A DNA stretch of 64,000 nt. Origin: Phytoseiulus persimilis (taxonomy: Eukaryota > Arthropoda > Arachnida > Mesostigmata > Phytoseiidae). This document shows, piece by piece, positions 12,101 through 24,340 of this stretch. Numbering within the stretch: position 1 is the stretch's first letter; each line of letters begins with the position of its first letter. The stretch spans positions 22,708,211 through 22,772,210 of the forward strand of contig CM075104.1 of assembly GCA_037576195.1 (NCBI GenBank). The letters run 5' to 3'. The position numbers and the translations under genes were made by a program. The notes beneath the pieces were generated by a model. It was not told where the DNA came from and ran no database searches. It was given only the letters and a program-made list of their open reading frames with translations.

Positions 12101-15100
12101 GAGGGAGCTGCTGGATGCAAATCTTGTTTTTCTTCCTCCGATATTCCTTCCGTTCGCTTGCGCCCTCGTTCGCCGCCGTTTCTCCATCGAGGATTGCGCA
12201 CGGAGAGGCCCTCATTCTCCCTGGCTCTCCAGGTGAATGTTTCCAGCGGAGTTTCGAGAAAATCCTCGAGGCCAACCGCCAGATAACCTCGGCATGGTCA
12301 CATCAATGATTTTGTCCCGAAGGGGGAATAGCTCGTCTTACGACCTGTGGTCTACCTCCGAGGGGGGTTTCGTTCGACTTGGTTTTCGGGCTTGTGCCGG
12401 AAACCGACCCACCTCAGCTATCCTGGAATTCGCGCTGTAGAACAGAAGAGCACGTTCGTTGGGAACCTGGAGGAGGGTAGCGAAGAGAACAAATGAAAAA
12501 AAAAGTGGATCGAGGCCATTCAAGAATGGAGTCGATAATGAGAATCCCGAGCTCGCTCTTGAAACCCATCTCCATTTCACGACGACTGAGCCACGAAGAA
12601 CGGACAGAATCCTAATTTCAGCGGGACAAAAAAAAAAGGGGATGAGAGGTGGATTCATCGCGAATTCGGCTGCTGAAGAGGGTTTTGAAATGCCGCGGAC
12701 GGCTTGAGAGCAGACTCGAGATTTCCGACAAAGAGAATCCAACAGCGATGGCCGGGCCGAGAACCGGATTCGAGGAACAGAAGAGAAAGAAAAACGAGAA
12801 AAATGGAGGAGAAGACTGTCCCTCGAAGTTGAAGAACTGAGGCAACGTTGAAAGCGCAAATTTCATTCTGCAGAGCAGGCGTTGACTTGGCGTAAATTAA
12901 GTTATCCGTCGTCGTTCGCTTGCTCACAACAGAACGCTCCCTCGCGCTTTCCGCCCACCGTGGCCGGCCTCCGAATCAAATCGTTCTCAAACGTCAGTTC
13001 CCGTTCAAGTTTAAATACTCAGCGATGGCCCGTTTCATGCGAGCGCAAACAAGATTTCGAGGCCTCTTCAGATCGGTTTCTCCTTGCCAAGTCGGTTCAA
13101 CTCGGTTATTACTCTTTCGGACCGCCAGGATACCTCCTCTCCTGGTTTCAGGATTTCCGTCGCCGATCTCGTGGGTGACGACGAAGGATTCGTTCACGCA
13201 CACGCTGATTCCCTCGAAACAGGGATCCCGAAAACGGAACCGAGCGGGGCTTCGAATCCGAATTTTTCCGCGCTTGCGACCCACCCCAGATGATCCTTGG
13301 CAAAACGTGTTGGAGATCCGTGAGCCCGAATTAGACTCGGTGCATCGCATTGACCGGAGTCATCAGGGATTTTCACTCAGAACGAGTTTGAGCCCGTTAT
13401 CCAGCCGAAACACACTGGGTTTGAGTCGTGTGTGCTGCTTCGTCAGCTGCAAGCAACTTGGGAGCCGCTTGCTGTCGTTGTTTCTGCGCTGGTCGAGATA
13501 GCTTCGTGAAAGGAATATTTAAGTCGTCGCAATGTAGTACTCCAACAATGGATCCAGCGAGCAGCTCCCTGCCGTGCGTATCCGCAAGCTGCTGAGATGC
13601 GCTTGAGACACTGACTTTCTCATCGAAACTTCCTTGATCCACCGGAGAAAATTGGGGATTTGTCTGTCGTTCAAGAACGTTCACTTCCGAGCGATTTCAG
13701 AAGGCTTTCGAGCGCCTGAAAGAGGCCCAGGTTTCGCTTGTTCCAAGATCGGTTCCACCGTCGCTGCAACATGCAATGCCGTAATGCGATTGTCGGAGGA
13801 AGCGCCCTTGGATGTTCCCCATTCGGGAGCTTATTAGCTCGCTCGATTCGGCTGCATGGGGCTCTCCCAAGCTAAGAGTCACGAGATCATTTCCTAGCTC
13901 TGTGTGCGAAAAGTTTACTCGACGGACTTCTCGAAACTGACATCCAGTGGAACACAGTCACGCGTATCGTTGACTCCACGAGCTGTCGTTCACCTCCCGT
14001 ATCATGTTGGGAAGGTTAACGAGATGTGGAACATGTTTGCAATCCCGAACCGTCAAAAGTCGTCGCCGATCATCAGGAAACGGGAACGAGAAATTATCAG
14101 AGCTGATGAGGACGCGCACCTAGCCTGTGTGTCTGCCATCAGAGGCTGGATCGAGATCCCTATAGAACTTGTCTATGTTAGAGAAATTAAATTTTTGTCG
14201 CTCGTAAAGGGAGAAGGAGAGCTCCCCGAATCAGCCATCAAGAATTCCTCGTCTTTCCCGTGCCCGATCACTGGACTTGAGAGCCAGTGTAATAGAAGTT
14301 CATCAGGAGATCTCTTCATGGACGACAGGGATGGGAAAAACGAAGAACTCTTCATCATCTATTCGTCCGTGCGTCCGTCCAAGGGCCCTTGGTCCGCCGG
14401 GCGACCGCCGATTTTCTCTCGGTGGACCCGTCTGTTGGTCCGTTTTCTTCGCTTCGCGCTCCCAACATTCTCTGGTTCCACGTCTTCGAGAACGCCGGCG
14501 TGTAGACCCGGAGAATCCCATTCGAATCATCTTGAACACTTGCTCGCTGACGGGGAGACACATAAACACGAATTCATCCGAGACGATCGGGGCGCATGCA
14601 CCCAACTCACCAGAGCTAGACGGCAGCAGGGAGTGAGTGAGTCAATCAAGAAGTCAGAGAGAAAACAGCACGAAACAGTCAGCCCGATCAAAGGGTCTTT
14701 GAAAGTGTCGATCCCCACATAACCGGCTCCCTCGAGCCGATCCGAGGGGCGCGCGCGCGTTCGCACTGCTCCCACACGAATTAATGAAGCAACTCGAATT
14801 GAGAGTCATTCATTCTCTCCATGGAGCGAGCTGCGGCTCCCACCGTATTCCCTCACCAACACACTAAATCCGAGACCCCGCTGCGCCATTCGCTTTGCCC
14901 CCGCCCCCTGAGAATGTCTACCCAAATCTTGCGAGGCACAAACCTGGTCTTCCCGTGATTTCAAACTCATCAATCGGTCCCAGACTCGTTGGGCCTTTGC
15001 CAAGGCGGCTTGGTGCAACCGGTTTGCCCTATTGATCAGCTGAGACGCGGAAGGAGTCCCGGAAGCTCTGGAGTCGGAATGGCTTCGAGGCGAAACGTAA

Positions 15101-16189
15101 ACCTGCTGGAGTGAACTCCTCAACTCGACCACCGATCGCTGGGCGGAGACCCCGTTCTACTCGAATCTCAGGAGGCCTCTCAGAACAGAGAGTGAGGCTC
15201 AACTCCTCACGTCAATTATGAACTGGCCGTATCAACTGCAAGCAAAGTAACGCTTCTCTGTGGGATAACGGATGAACTCCATGTGACGAAAATTCCATTC
15301 AACACTTCTCGGGATCAAAGCGCCGGAGAGCGAGCCAATGACCAGATGGAAAAGAGAGGAACCTTAAGGCCGCGCCGATAATGCATTCGAATGGTAATGA
15401 CATGGCACATCGGCTATTAGACGTATCCACGGCATTGTCCTCTGTGAGAGAGTATGAAAGAACGGACTCCTTTGATCGTGCAGACAATAATGCATCGCCA
15501 AGGGCGGGTACATCTGCAAGTCTCAGCTGTTAGGAGAATGGGTGCAACACAGAAATGGTGCGTAGATTTCGCTTGCTTCTCACTTCCTCATTCTTCTGAT
15601 GATCCGAGCCACAACGCAGAACTTTGCTCCGCTAATGCCTTCTTCTTGAATGGAGCCACTCGGTTTTCCCCACGAAATCCCGCTCGAGATATCCGTCAGG
15701 GATCCGGCGAGGGAGAGATATTCATGTTCAGACCAGACTGAGACCAACTCCAATGGCTCGATACGAAACTATTCTCAGCCGTTCAGACCGGAGCGATTCC
15801 CCGAGATTTCGCAAGTGCTTGTGGATGGAGCCGAGGTATCGCACGGCTGATTCTGCTGTCTTGCTTGAAGTCCCGCATGCACAAAAGACCCGGACGACAT
15901 GAGTTGCTCGCCGAAACATCCGACCTCATGACCGCAGGCTTCTTGAGAAATTCGATTATCCATCCTCCAAACTATTCACTTCGCTGGTGTACAATTGAAG
16001 TCCGATCCTCCGTATTCGAAATTTTGCTATGTGCAAAAACTCTATCAAGTTATCTTGCTTCCAGGGCTTTTCACCACGGGACCTTCCCCCTGTAGCCTCC
16101 GTGTGAACGGAAGCACGCAGCTTTTATCGGAGCGTTCAAGCGAATTTTAAAGCTCGGTTGGCTTGTGTAACCAACTTTCCAGCGACAAA

Positions 16190-16432
16190 ATGCCGGGCCT
16201 CTGCGAGGTGTCGTTGAGGGCACCGGAATTTTCCGAAACTCTATTCAGGTTTGCACGCCGCGAGAACGATGACGACAAAAAGTGTGGAACTCGATTTAGC
16301 CGCGACTCTATTCTGATCAGCTGTCAGCGGAGCTTAGAGCTCCCATCCATGACCTCGAACGACGCCGATATCGTCTCGGAATCTATTGAGTTCCACGGTG
16401 ACATTCAACAGAGCCGAACCGAGTTTCAGAGG
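16190..16432 (+). CDS. Candidate orphan first coding exon
   Basis: An ATG with a good context (ACAAAATG) opens 81 codons in phase 0. They end at CAGAGG followed by a strong donor, GTACGT, at 16,433. The translation is acidic and polar (for example RENDDDKKC, SNDADIVSE) with no recognisable domain, signal peptide or membrane segment. The frame stays open past the donor, but its composition turns to the Arg-rich noise typical of the surrounding DNA. No matching second exon was found. It could be the first exon of a gene with a long intron, or a chance frame. I do not recognise the product. Confidence 0.22.
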
Positions 16433-19400
16433 GTACGTGCAGGAAAAAAAGAAGCAGAGAGGGGAAACACGGATATGGTGACAGACTCCGTGAGAGTCTT
16501 CTCCCCAGTTTTGCAACGTCACCGTGAACGAGCTGTCCATGACCAGCATTCTCATTCAGTGAAATGGGGAGAGGAGAAAAAAGTATACGCAATAAGGCGA
16601 CGTCCACTCTGTTGGAGACTCAGAAGCTCTTGTCCTGTAGAATGGGCTCGAACCCTCTGCGTTCTGCAGATAAAACGAATTCGAGCAAATTCAAACGGAG
16701 GAAAGCTTGCGCGACTGACCAGGCAACCGTCTGCTTGCTTGCCTGCCCGACGAAAACGGGGCGTTCGCGCCAACGGTCGAGCTCTACACGATAAGGCGAG
16801 ACAAATGGCCAATGGTGGAAGCGGAGAGAACATACCGAACAAGAATTTTACAGCTTGAATGCGCTCGAATCCTCTCCTCTGCTCTTTATGAAATGCCCCC
16901 TCGTCATTTGCAGAGGGGAGAAACAAGGAAAAAATCATCACGGTCTCGGCTCTGGTCCGCTCTGAAGACGAACACAATCCTTTTGAGATTGACGCGCCCT
17001 CGTTTTTCAAGCACTTTCGGGGCTTCGATTGCAGAGGAAAGTTCAAATCGCGCCCCAAAAGCATTTTTGAATTTTCTGCCAAGCCGAAGGAAGTTTCCGT
17101 CCGAACACAGCTGCCGGTAGCGTGACGACCTTGATGGCTTTGAGTATCATGCTGATCCGATCAGGACGTAAGGTCGCGATTGTTCGGCGTCAGACAGCAG
17201 GCCCATGAGAGACTCTCCGGCACTCTCTGTAAGAGACTCTCTGTGTTGACCACTCCATCGTTCCATCGGTTGCAACAGAGCCATGTGGAATGAGACTCCG
17301 GAAGTACGTCCGTTCAACTCCTGGCGTGCATTTCCTCGACAATTCTGACACGACCGAATGGAAAAACTCTACTCGGAAAACGCACGCGCTCCCTCGAAGT
17401 TTCAGCCGTTGGGAGTCGCTGCCTATGAAGGTGAGATACAGTCCACTCCGATTTCCCTGTGTTCTCACTGCACGCCGACATGAGATGTCGCCTCCGACAC
17501 AGATGTCAGCGCTCTCTTCCGACGACCCGCTGGACTCTTGAATGGGAAACTGTGAACGTGAACTTCATGGAGCTCATCTGGTCCTCGGCAGGGTTTGCGA
17601 GTTGCTGAAGAATCCATCGGCGCTCAGTTTAGCCTCAAAGGAGAGCTTCGTCAATAATTCTCACGTACACACGTACGCTCATACAGACACCGGCGTAAAT
17701 AAACTATCCACCCAGCCGCCCATCGTGCAGTCGACCATCCGGCCACCTAGAGTCTGTCTCAGACGTTGGGTTTCGTTGTGAAGAGGATCACGTCGCTAAG
17801 GAAAAGGGCGCCAGCACCGACGACGTCGTCCGCTCGGTCGCTGTCCCTTCGTTCCGTTGTCGGCTTGGTCTAAAATGCACCTCAACGTCTCCAGTCGGTA
17901 GGTTCGTTTGTGCTTCGAAGATGGACGGGCAAATGGCCCGCGCACCGATTCTACGGAGAATCAGTTTCACATTGCCACCTAGGGGACACTCAGCGTGAAT
18001 CTTTATTTGCACGACGTTCGATCAACGGAGCGTCGAGGCCACGAACGGCAATCCCCGACAGCGCTCGGAGCGGGACGCAGTTCCGGAGAACCTCCGAGAG
18101 GGGGTCTGGAACCCGCCCTGAGCGATTTTCCCTCGGAATACTGTTCAGAATCCCGAGGATCGACTGCCGAGTCCTGCCGGAATATTCCAGGAAGCAGATC
18201 GTCTGGAACCACGCCCTTCTCCCGGGTTGCTGGAGTGCTCGAACTGAACTCGATGATGGAACATCGGTCGCTGCTCTGCGCTTGAGCCCAGGGTAGTCGT
18301 AGAGGATGGGTCGTACGATTCGGATAGGGCAGAGCGGGCCGAGTAATAATAGGAGTTCCCAGGAGCAAAGAGATTTCTCCCGCGATAACCCACAGACCCG
18401 GTAGAATGGGGTGGCCAGAGGCCAATAAATTTGAATAGCCAACGTATTATTACCAACGGTGGAGCCTTTTTGACTGCAGCTGTTACTCGGAACAGTTGGC
18501 GGCGGCTGCGGATGGAAGCAGATGGCCACTCCGGGTCGGGGCTCACTGCGAAGTCGTATCATCATCCGTTGCACGAGAAGTCGAAAGAAATGTGAAAAGT
18601 TAGAAATCGACAACGCTTACGCCTTTCGGGAGTGAGAACAAAAATTTAAGAAACGGATCGGCAACAAAGCTCGACAGAGGCTCGTCCTTCCTTCGACGCG
18701 ACCGTGAGCCCCTCCTCAGGACTTGACCTTGCTCCAAAACATTCGAACTCTGAAGCCTCTCTCACTCTGAACACATTCAGTGAGCGGCGACTCGGCTCGC
18801 GGAGGAGAGATATTTCAATAACCCTTCATCCTCGTCGATGTTGGAAATTAATTCGAGGGCAAGCCGACACGGTGTCCTCCGGGCACTGACTCGACGTATG
18901 CCCGCGCCACAACGTATTGGCCTACATTTTCCTCGAGAATCGAACGACGCGAGACATCGGATAAAGCTGTCTCCGTTGCGAGTTCTTCCTGGGAACCACC
19001 GACCGCCTCTGAGCTTCGCCTTTCTGATCGGGAAGATATAAATTTTTTCCGCGACTCTCAGAACTGTTCAGCATTCTGCTCGATTCATTTTCTGTGATTC
19101 CACCCATCTGCTTGAATCGAGAAACCCGGCGTTTGAAATCCCATGGATGACTTCCAGCAGCTGCCCCCTGGGAGTTCTCCGTCACTTCGACTGGTCGCAT
19201 CTCAACTTGGCACTGATCAATTTCCTCGATTTCCTGTCGTACGCTCTGTGGACAATTTATGCCTGAAGATTCTCGGCGCGGAACGAGATTTCACAGCATA
19301 CCGGTATTCATATATTCGGTATATTCATATACCCGGCCTGGAAGGCCGCCTGCAACCCGAACAAATCTGAATGACTCGTGCCGGTGGCTCCTTTGAAATC

Positions 19401-20354
19401 TAATTAGCTGAAGCAATCGCGTGAAAATTTTCTCTTAAATGAGGAGCTAGGTGTCATCGCAGCGAAACCCTCAACTACGATAAATTCATTCCAAATCTAC
19501 AAATCGAGTCAGTATCAGAGGATCAGACCGGCGTTCCTTCGACTGGTAACTATTCATGGTCAGTCAACGATCATCATCAATGCTGACGTCATAATCTTCT
19601 ATGACGACGGGGTAATTCTAATAGGCAATTGACGCATGAAATCTCCGACAACGAAGACAAAGCAGAGACGAGTATTATATATTTATTGATGCAGTCGGAC
19701 AGATATCTCGTGAAGTCATGGAGCAGCAGACTGTTGGATACGGGTTCATGACGCCGGAAATGCTGATAACCCCGAATTCAGTGTCAGATAAGCAATTTCA
19801 TGCAAACGCTGATCACGCTCCAGTCAGCGACGCGATTTCTCCCGATACTACATTCAATTGATATATTTCGGGGGCTAGCCACGTTTTTCCATCGCGTGTT
19901 GGCATACTTTTTCTCCCCGGATCTGATCTTAAGCTATCACCGACGACGAAACGCTGACTTCCGATTAAAAATTTCGATGAATCGAGTCGTTCCACGTTCG
20001 CTTGAAATCCACGTGGGGGAATGAGCGAATCGGTTCTCAAAACAACTCGATCCGACGACCCAAGAGCACGTTAGCGTTCAGACCGAATGACCGCGCAAGA
20101 TATATTCCGGCGTGATGCGGGAACTCGAAGCCCCCAATTTGAAGTTTCAAACAAACGTCTTCATTGAGGATTCTCTTAATGTTCGGCTGTCGGCGTCGCG
20201 TCGGTTCCGACCGTAAATCTGACGGCATCTGCCTAGAACGATCTTACAGGTTGAAGCATCCGGCTCGGTTTCCATAATGAGACGCGATGTCGTTATCAGA
20301 CGACGCACCAAAGGGTTGACCCGCAGTAAAGTGATCCCTTCCCTGGTCGTTTCG
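16433..20354. other. No gene recognised
   Basis: Overlapping open frames on both strands around 18.0-18.6 kb show no family signature. At 19,303-19,334 a short AT-rich motif (GGTATTCATATATTC) is repeated in slightly altered form. It is followed at once by a CGGCCT-GGA-AGGCCG hairpin. I see nothing else to annotate. Confidence 0.45.
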
Positions 20355-20361
20355 TATAAAG
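20355..20361 (+). promoter_or_regulatory. TATA box of the cuticle-type gene
   Basis: TATAAAG lies 79 bp upstream of the ATG at 20,434. CACAGT at about 20,386 and TCAGTG at about 20,408 are possible initiator sites. The spacing to the first suits a standard TATA promoter with a short 5' leader. Confidence 0.55.
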
Positions 20362-20433
20362 AAGTGGGTTCGCAAGTGAGTTCACCACAGTCGCACAACG
20401 TGTTCATCAGTGAGATTCAAATACGAGGTGTCA

Positions 20434-21279
20434 ATGAAGGTGTTCGTTGTAGCTTCACTCGTCGCCTGCGCTCTCGCCGGAGTCCATCCCGGAGGACATC
20501 ATGCACCACTGCTGTGGAAGGTAATCGCCGTCGAGCGTCGCTCCATCCTACTCATGGCCCTCCGGCCAGGTTGGGTGCATTCCTCCACCGGGTCACCATC
20601 GGAAAACATTCCGACGGGAGGGAACCTTTGTCGGATTGTTGTTACGCTCCACTCCAGACATCGGAGCGTCTCGGTCGGAATTTCCTTATTCGTTCGGAAA
20701 AGTTCTCATTCGTGACGATGCTCTTGTTTTCACAGCAAGGCCCACCCGCCTTCAAACACGCTCTCCCCCCTCCGATTCCGATCAAGGGCGTCCAAGAAAA
20801 CATCGTCCTCAGTGCAGAGCTGTTCCCAGCAGCTCACGAGCACCATCTGCCAGCACCACCGAAACCGCATGCGCCAACGTTCATTATCCTGAAGCAAGGT
20901 CAATCGGGAGGAGGCCACGGAGGAAACTTCGGGGGAGCTCATTTTGGAGGTCTGATCGGAGGACACGGCGGGGGCATCGGAAGAGCACATGCGGTCGCCG
21001 GACCTAGCTACCTGGTGTCCACCGTGCACCACGTTCAGAAGGTGTCAGCAGGAGGTAATTCTAGCGGGCAAAGCAGCGATCACTCCGAGAGCATCTGTCG
21101 AAAGAGAACTGCAATTCTGGGAGCGTCATTCTATCGCTACCACTGTAAAACTTTCAGGCAAGTATCTTGGAAGCATCGACGGTCACGCTCATGAAGCATG
21201 GCCCGCTCCTGGTGGTCACGGTGGAAAAATTCTGGTTAAGGGTGGACCGATCCACGCCGGTCATGGGGGAGGATGGTGA
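20434..21279 (+). CDS. Secreted glycine/histidine-rich cuticle-type protein
   Basis: There are three coding exons: 20,434-20,520, 20,736-21,054 and 21,158-21,279. Both junctions match in phase (0, then 1) with donors GTAATC and GTAATT and acceptors CACAG and TTTCAG. The predicted protein has about 175 residues. It starts with a clear signal peptide (MKVFVVASLVACALAG), followed by a His/Pro-rich segment (residues about 20-75). A Gly/His block follows (GGGHGGNFGGAHFGGLIGG, about 85-105), then a short hydrophobic segment with SYLVSTVHHV. A Gly/His tail ends in GHGGGW. Low-complexity Gly/His proteins with signal peptides are typical of arthropod cuticle and other secreted matrices, so a structural extracellular role is inferred. 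No chitin-binding Rebers-Riddiford motif is visible. A TATA box precedes it and AATAAA follows 219 bp after the stop, so it looks like a complete gene. Confidence 0.75.
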
Positions 21280-21497
21280 AGCTCAACCGACGAGCAGGGA
21301 TCCGAAGCGTTTGGCCTCCGAAAGGCCTTCATACCAAAGCGTGTCCTAGCGGCCGGAGCTGGCTGGTCCGGTTTCGGTGATCACACTAACGTTGATGTTT
21401 TTGTCGTTTTCCTCGCGGCTCCGCGAAGTTCTTCCGAACAACGATTCATTATCGAACGATTGTATTCCGTGGAGTTGTTTCCTTTCTATTCCTCTTC

Positions 21498-21503
21498 AAT
21501 AAA
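21498..21503 (+). terminator. Polyadenylation signal of the cuticle-type gene
   Basis: Canonical AATAAA lies 219 bp after the TGA at 21,277-21,279 and is followed by T-rich sequence. Confidence 0.6.
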
Positions 21504-23210
21504 CTTCCTTACGGTGAATATACTGTCCCATTCATTCATTCAATCAATCAATCAACCGATCAGTTAACGCTCCATTCAAGAAAGAGGTGTGCTGGATAGG
21601 TAAGATGGGGTATCCTCGAAGTCTTCTGGACATGGGTCTGGCAGATGTGTGACTACTCCCGGAGGAGAAAACAACTTCTTGAGGCGCTCGCTGGGTTCGA
21701 TCGTGACGAAACCGTGACGAACCCGGATCGTCATTTCACGCGAAACGCGGAATCGATAACCATCTACGAAAGCCTCGTTTCCGAGCCCAGATTCAGAGGA
21801 TGCTTCATTTTCACGTCTATCCCAAATCCAATCCGGCCAGGTTCATGTTAACGTTGACGGGATTTCATGTTTCGGAAAGGATCGTTTCGAGGTCCATGCT
21901 GAAGTCGTCAACAGACCAGAAAGATTTACGGAATCGCTCCGTTTCACAATTTGAGCGATGAAGTGACCGGATTTAGTTGAAAGGCGTGCGAATTCAACTG
22001 ATGTTTCAACCAGAGCATCGCCTTCGAATCCGAGAAGATCATCCGCTCCTCGAACAGTTCGCTCTTCTCTGGTGAGGTCTCATGCATGCTTTTGTCGCGG
22101 GACGACCGAAGCGTCAAATATCCAGCGATTACGCTGAGGATGAAATCGAGCGGCGCTATGATGCCACCCGTCTGTGTCATAGTTATTTTTCCTTCACAAA
22201 GACGATTCTAACACATTCTTCGAAGACGGACGCTTTCCACTGAGCGATCAAGGCGCACAATCTGACCGAGCTGTTTCACTGAGTCTAAATCACATCTTGA
22301 ATCTTCGAAAGCCCTTAGGCATTGTTTTGAAACAGAGTTCTGTAGGGTTCTCCGTCGATATCAGGGAAGTTCTGCAAACTTCTTCATAATGAGGGTTTCT
22401 TCGCTCGGCTGGAACGAGTTGCTGGGAAACTAACCTGTCAACTCGAGCGATATTCTTCACCTGAGCGAACTTTATAATGAAACGGCAAACGAGTGAATGA
22501 GAAAACAAACACAGGAACCAACGACGACACCTCAAGAACGTTTTCATCATGCACCTTCATACTAAGGTCAGCAGAAACTCTTCTGTGGCTGCGTGCATCG
22601 AAATTGAGTGAAAACACCCATTAGCAGCGGATGGGGCATTATTCTCACCTTGATTCTGGGAAATGACTCACGTTGCGCAAGCCGCCCCTGTTTTTCGGTC
22701 CCCGGCTAACTTTGATGAGAGTCGGAACAGTTCGATTCTTTGGCAGCACACTCTTTCAATAATAATCTGAGAACTTCCAAGGCAACAACCTGCAGCCAAA
22801 TCGTATCAATTTCATCATCCATAAACACAATCATCAGACGGGTGACATTATATTGACCGCGCATGATCTGAATAGCGTTGAAAATTCTCCTATAAAGAAA
22901 CGAATGGTTCAACAACAGGACGTCAACAGCGGGACGGGCGGGCGAGCCCGACAAACAACCATCATCCGTTATATCATAAGTTGGAGGCATGCTACCGAAA
23001 CAAATCCTCGTGTTCTCTCCCTCGGTGCGCGACCGTGGTCTGTACTTGCGTCGCGCCGCGGCTCTGACAGGGCAGCATTAGCCATCCGCTGTGGCTCAGA
23101 AACCGCTGGTGCGTTCCTACTCGCTACAACAAATAACATTACGTGAACTTGTGCGTTCCATCAGGAGGATTCTATCGGTCAGCGGTCGGACGCCTCAGAT
23201 TCCTGCCGGA
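21504..23210. other. No confident gene; three coding-like - strand frames
   Basis: Three - strand frames look less random than their surroundings. One at 21,944-22,180 has 78 codons and an ATG, with a hydrophobic segment near its start (residues 6-20). One at 22,290-22,556 begins MMKTFLRCRRWFLCLFSHSL, signal-like but Arg-rich, with a possible GTGAAG donor after 30 codons. The third is a hydrophobic frame at 22,706-22,990. I could not link them through phase-matched splices, and I recognise no family. They may be exons of one - strand gene or chance. Confidence 0.25.
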
Positions 23211-23716
23211 ATGCTCCGCCACATTCTGTTGATTTCTTTGCTGTGCTGTGTACAAATTCACTCGAGACGACACCGAGTTCTACACGATTGGGGGAACTCT
23301 GCCGGCTCGCGCCCCGATCTCCACTGGGGCGAGAAAAACGTTTTCCATGGAGATTATTCAGTGGACGAAACTCAACTCGGAGGACACTTTTTCGTTTTCA
23401 AGGTGAGCGTCGCGCAACCGAGCGGGCTGTATCCGACGTAAAAACTGTGTGTCGGAGCTCCTTCTCTCTCGCTACACCGCCAGTTTTTCGACTGATAAGA
23501 GCACAAGGATTGAGCCGAAACTCTTCTGGGCTCTGTGAGCAAAACCATAGATTTCAATGCACCAGAGCATGCTCTCAGGAGTGTTTTTCACAGGTTCCGA
23601 GCCCGCACGGCAAAGTCAGCAAACAAGAGATCCCCGACGGAACGAAAATAGTGATAAACGACTACGAAGAGACTCCTTCGGCCGCCGAAAAGCCTCCGAA
23701 CGGATTCCACTGGTAG
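23211..23716 (+). CDS. Small secreted protein of unknown function
   Basis: Two coding exons, 23,211-23,402 and 23,594-23,716, join in phase 0. The donor is AAG|GTGAGC and the acceptor is TTTTTCACAG|GTT. The product has 104 residues with a strong signal peptide (MLRHILLISLLCCVQIHS, cut probably before RRHR). The mature part has about 86 residues and no cysteine, so it is not a disulfide-knotted peptide. It is rich in His, Asp, Gly and Trp, with HDWGN, HWGEKN and a C-terminal PPNGFHW. An RRHR site just after the signal could be a propeptide cleavage site. I do not recognise the family. AATAAA at 23,845 follows 129 bp after the stop, which supports a complete short transcript. Its neighbour upstream is the cuticle-type gene on the same strand, so an epidermal or secretory role is possible but not shown. 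Confidence 0.65.
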
Positions 23717-23844
23717 GAAACTCGGTCGAAAACCACGGTCGGCTGTAGGAAACATTTTCGATCGACCTTGTATATTTATTTAACTCGAATGTTTCTCTGA
23801 GTGTATATTCACGGCCTCACCGATTCCGAAGCTGACAATTCATC

Positions 23845-23850
23845 AATAAA
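23845..23850 (+). terminator. Polyadenylation signal of the 104-aa secreted protein gene
   Basis: Canonical AATAAA (in CATCAATAAAGG) lies 129 bp after the stop codon. Confidence 0.6.
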
Positions 23851-24320
23851 GGTCTTTCAAACATCACTTCGAATTGCTTTTGAAATTGAATTCTGACGCG
23901 GTCGAAGTGCGTTACGTGCTTCCACAGTTTACACAACGCAACGGTTTGAAGCAGACTTCCGAACAACTGCTTGGACGGATAAGCTCCTCTCCGACACCGA
24001 TGGAATGTTTCCAAACTCTTGGCGACTCAAACCGATTCGCGATGAGGGTCAAAAGTAATTCACCCACGAGCGGATCTTCCGACAAGGTCCAACGAAACTG
24101 TGCCGCTCGCGAACGACCGGCACTGCTTGCGAGGATCAATCAGAGGAGTGATTGGATTTGGACCATACGTGATTCGGTGTTGAAGCAAGATTTACATTCT
24201 TTTCCACATGATCTTAAACCTCTCCATTCCTGATCAATCATAGTTTGGAACGGCGCGACGGGCCAGAAGGATCGTGATCCGTCTCCCAATAGCTCTCGGG
24301 TTATCCACAAATCGAAATAG

Positions 24321-24340
24321 ATATTTATATATATATATAT
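24321..24340. repeat. Short TA microsatellite
   Basis: ATATTTATATATATATATAT, in otherwise mixed sequence. It has no evident function. Confidence 0.8.

Larger units (their letters stand above)
1..16189. other. Gene-poor stretch, no supportable gene
   Basis: I find no recognisable protein family and no phase-matched exon chain on either strand. Open frames of 100-270 codons occur in several frames over the same DNA, for example at 7.4-8.0, 9.8-10.5 and 12.3-12.9 kb. Their translations are rich in Arg, Ser and Pro with no domain pattern, as expected for chance frames in moderately GC-rich DNA. The stretch also holds a 13-C run (490-502), a 12-G run (1,076-1,087) and the simple repeats listed separately. 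It may be intergenic, or a long intron or regulatory region of a gene lying outside the window. Confidence 0.5.

Noticed and set aside
18145-18546. A - strand frame containing IIRWLFKFIGLWPP, which resembles the start of an insect odorant receptor
   Set aside because: The rest of the frame has no seven-helix pattern, no start codon in place and overlaps other open frames. The likely host group also lacks that receptor family. Treated as coincidence.
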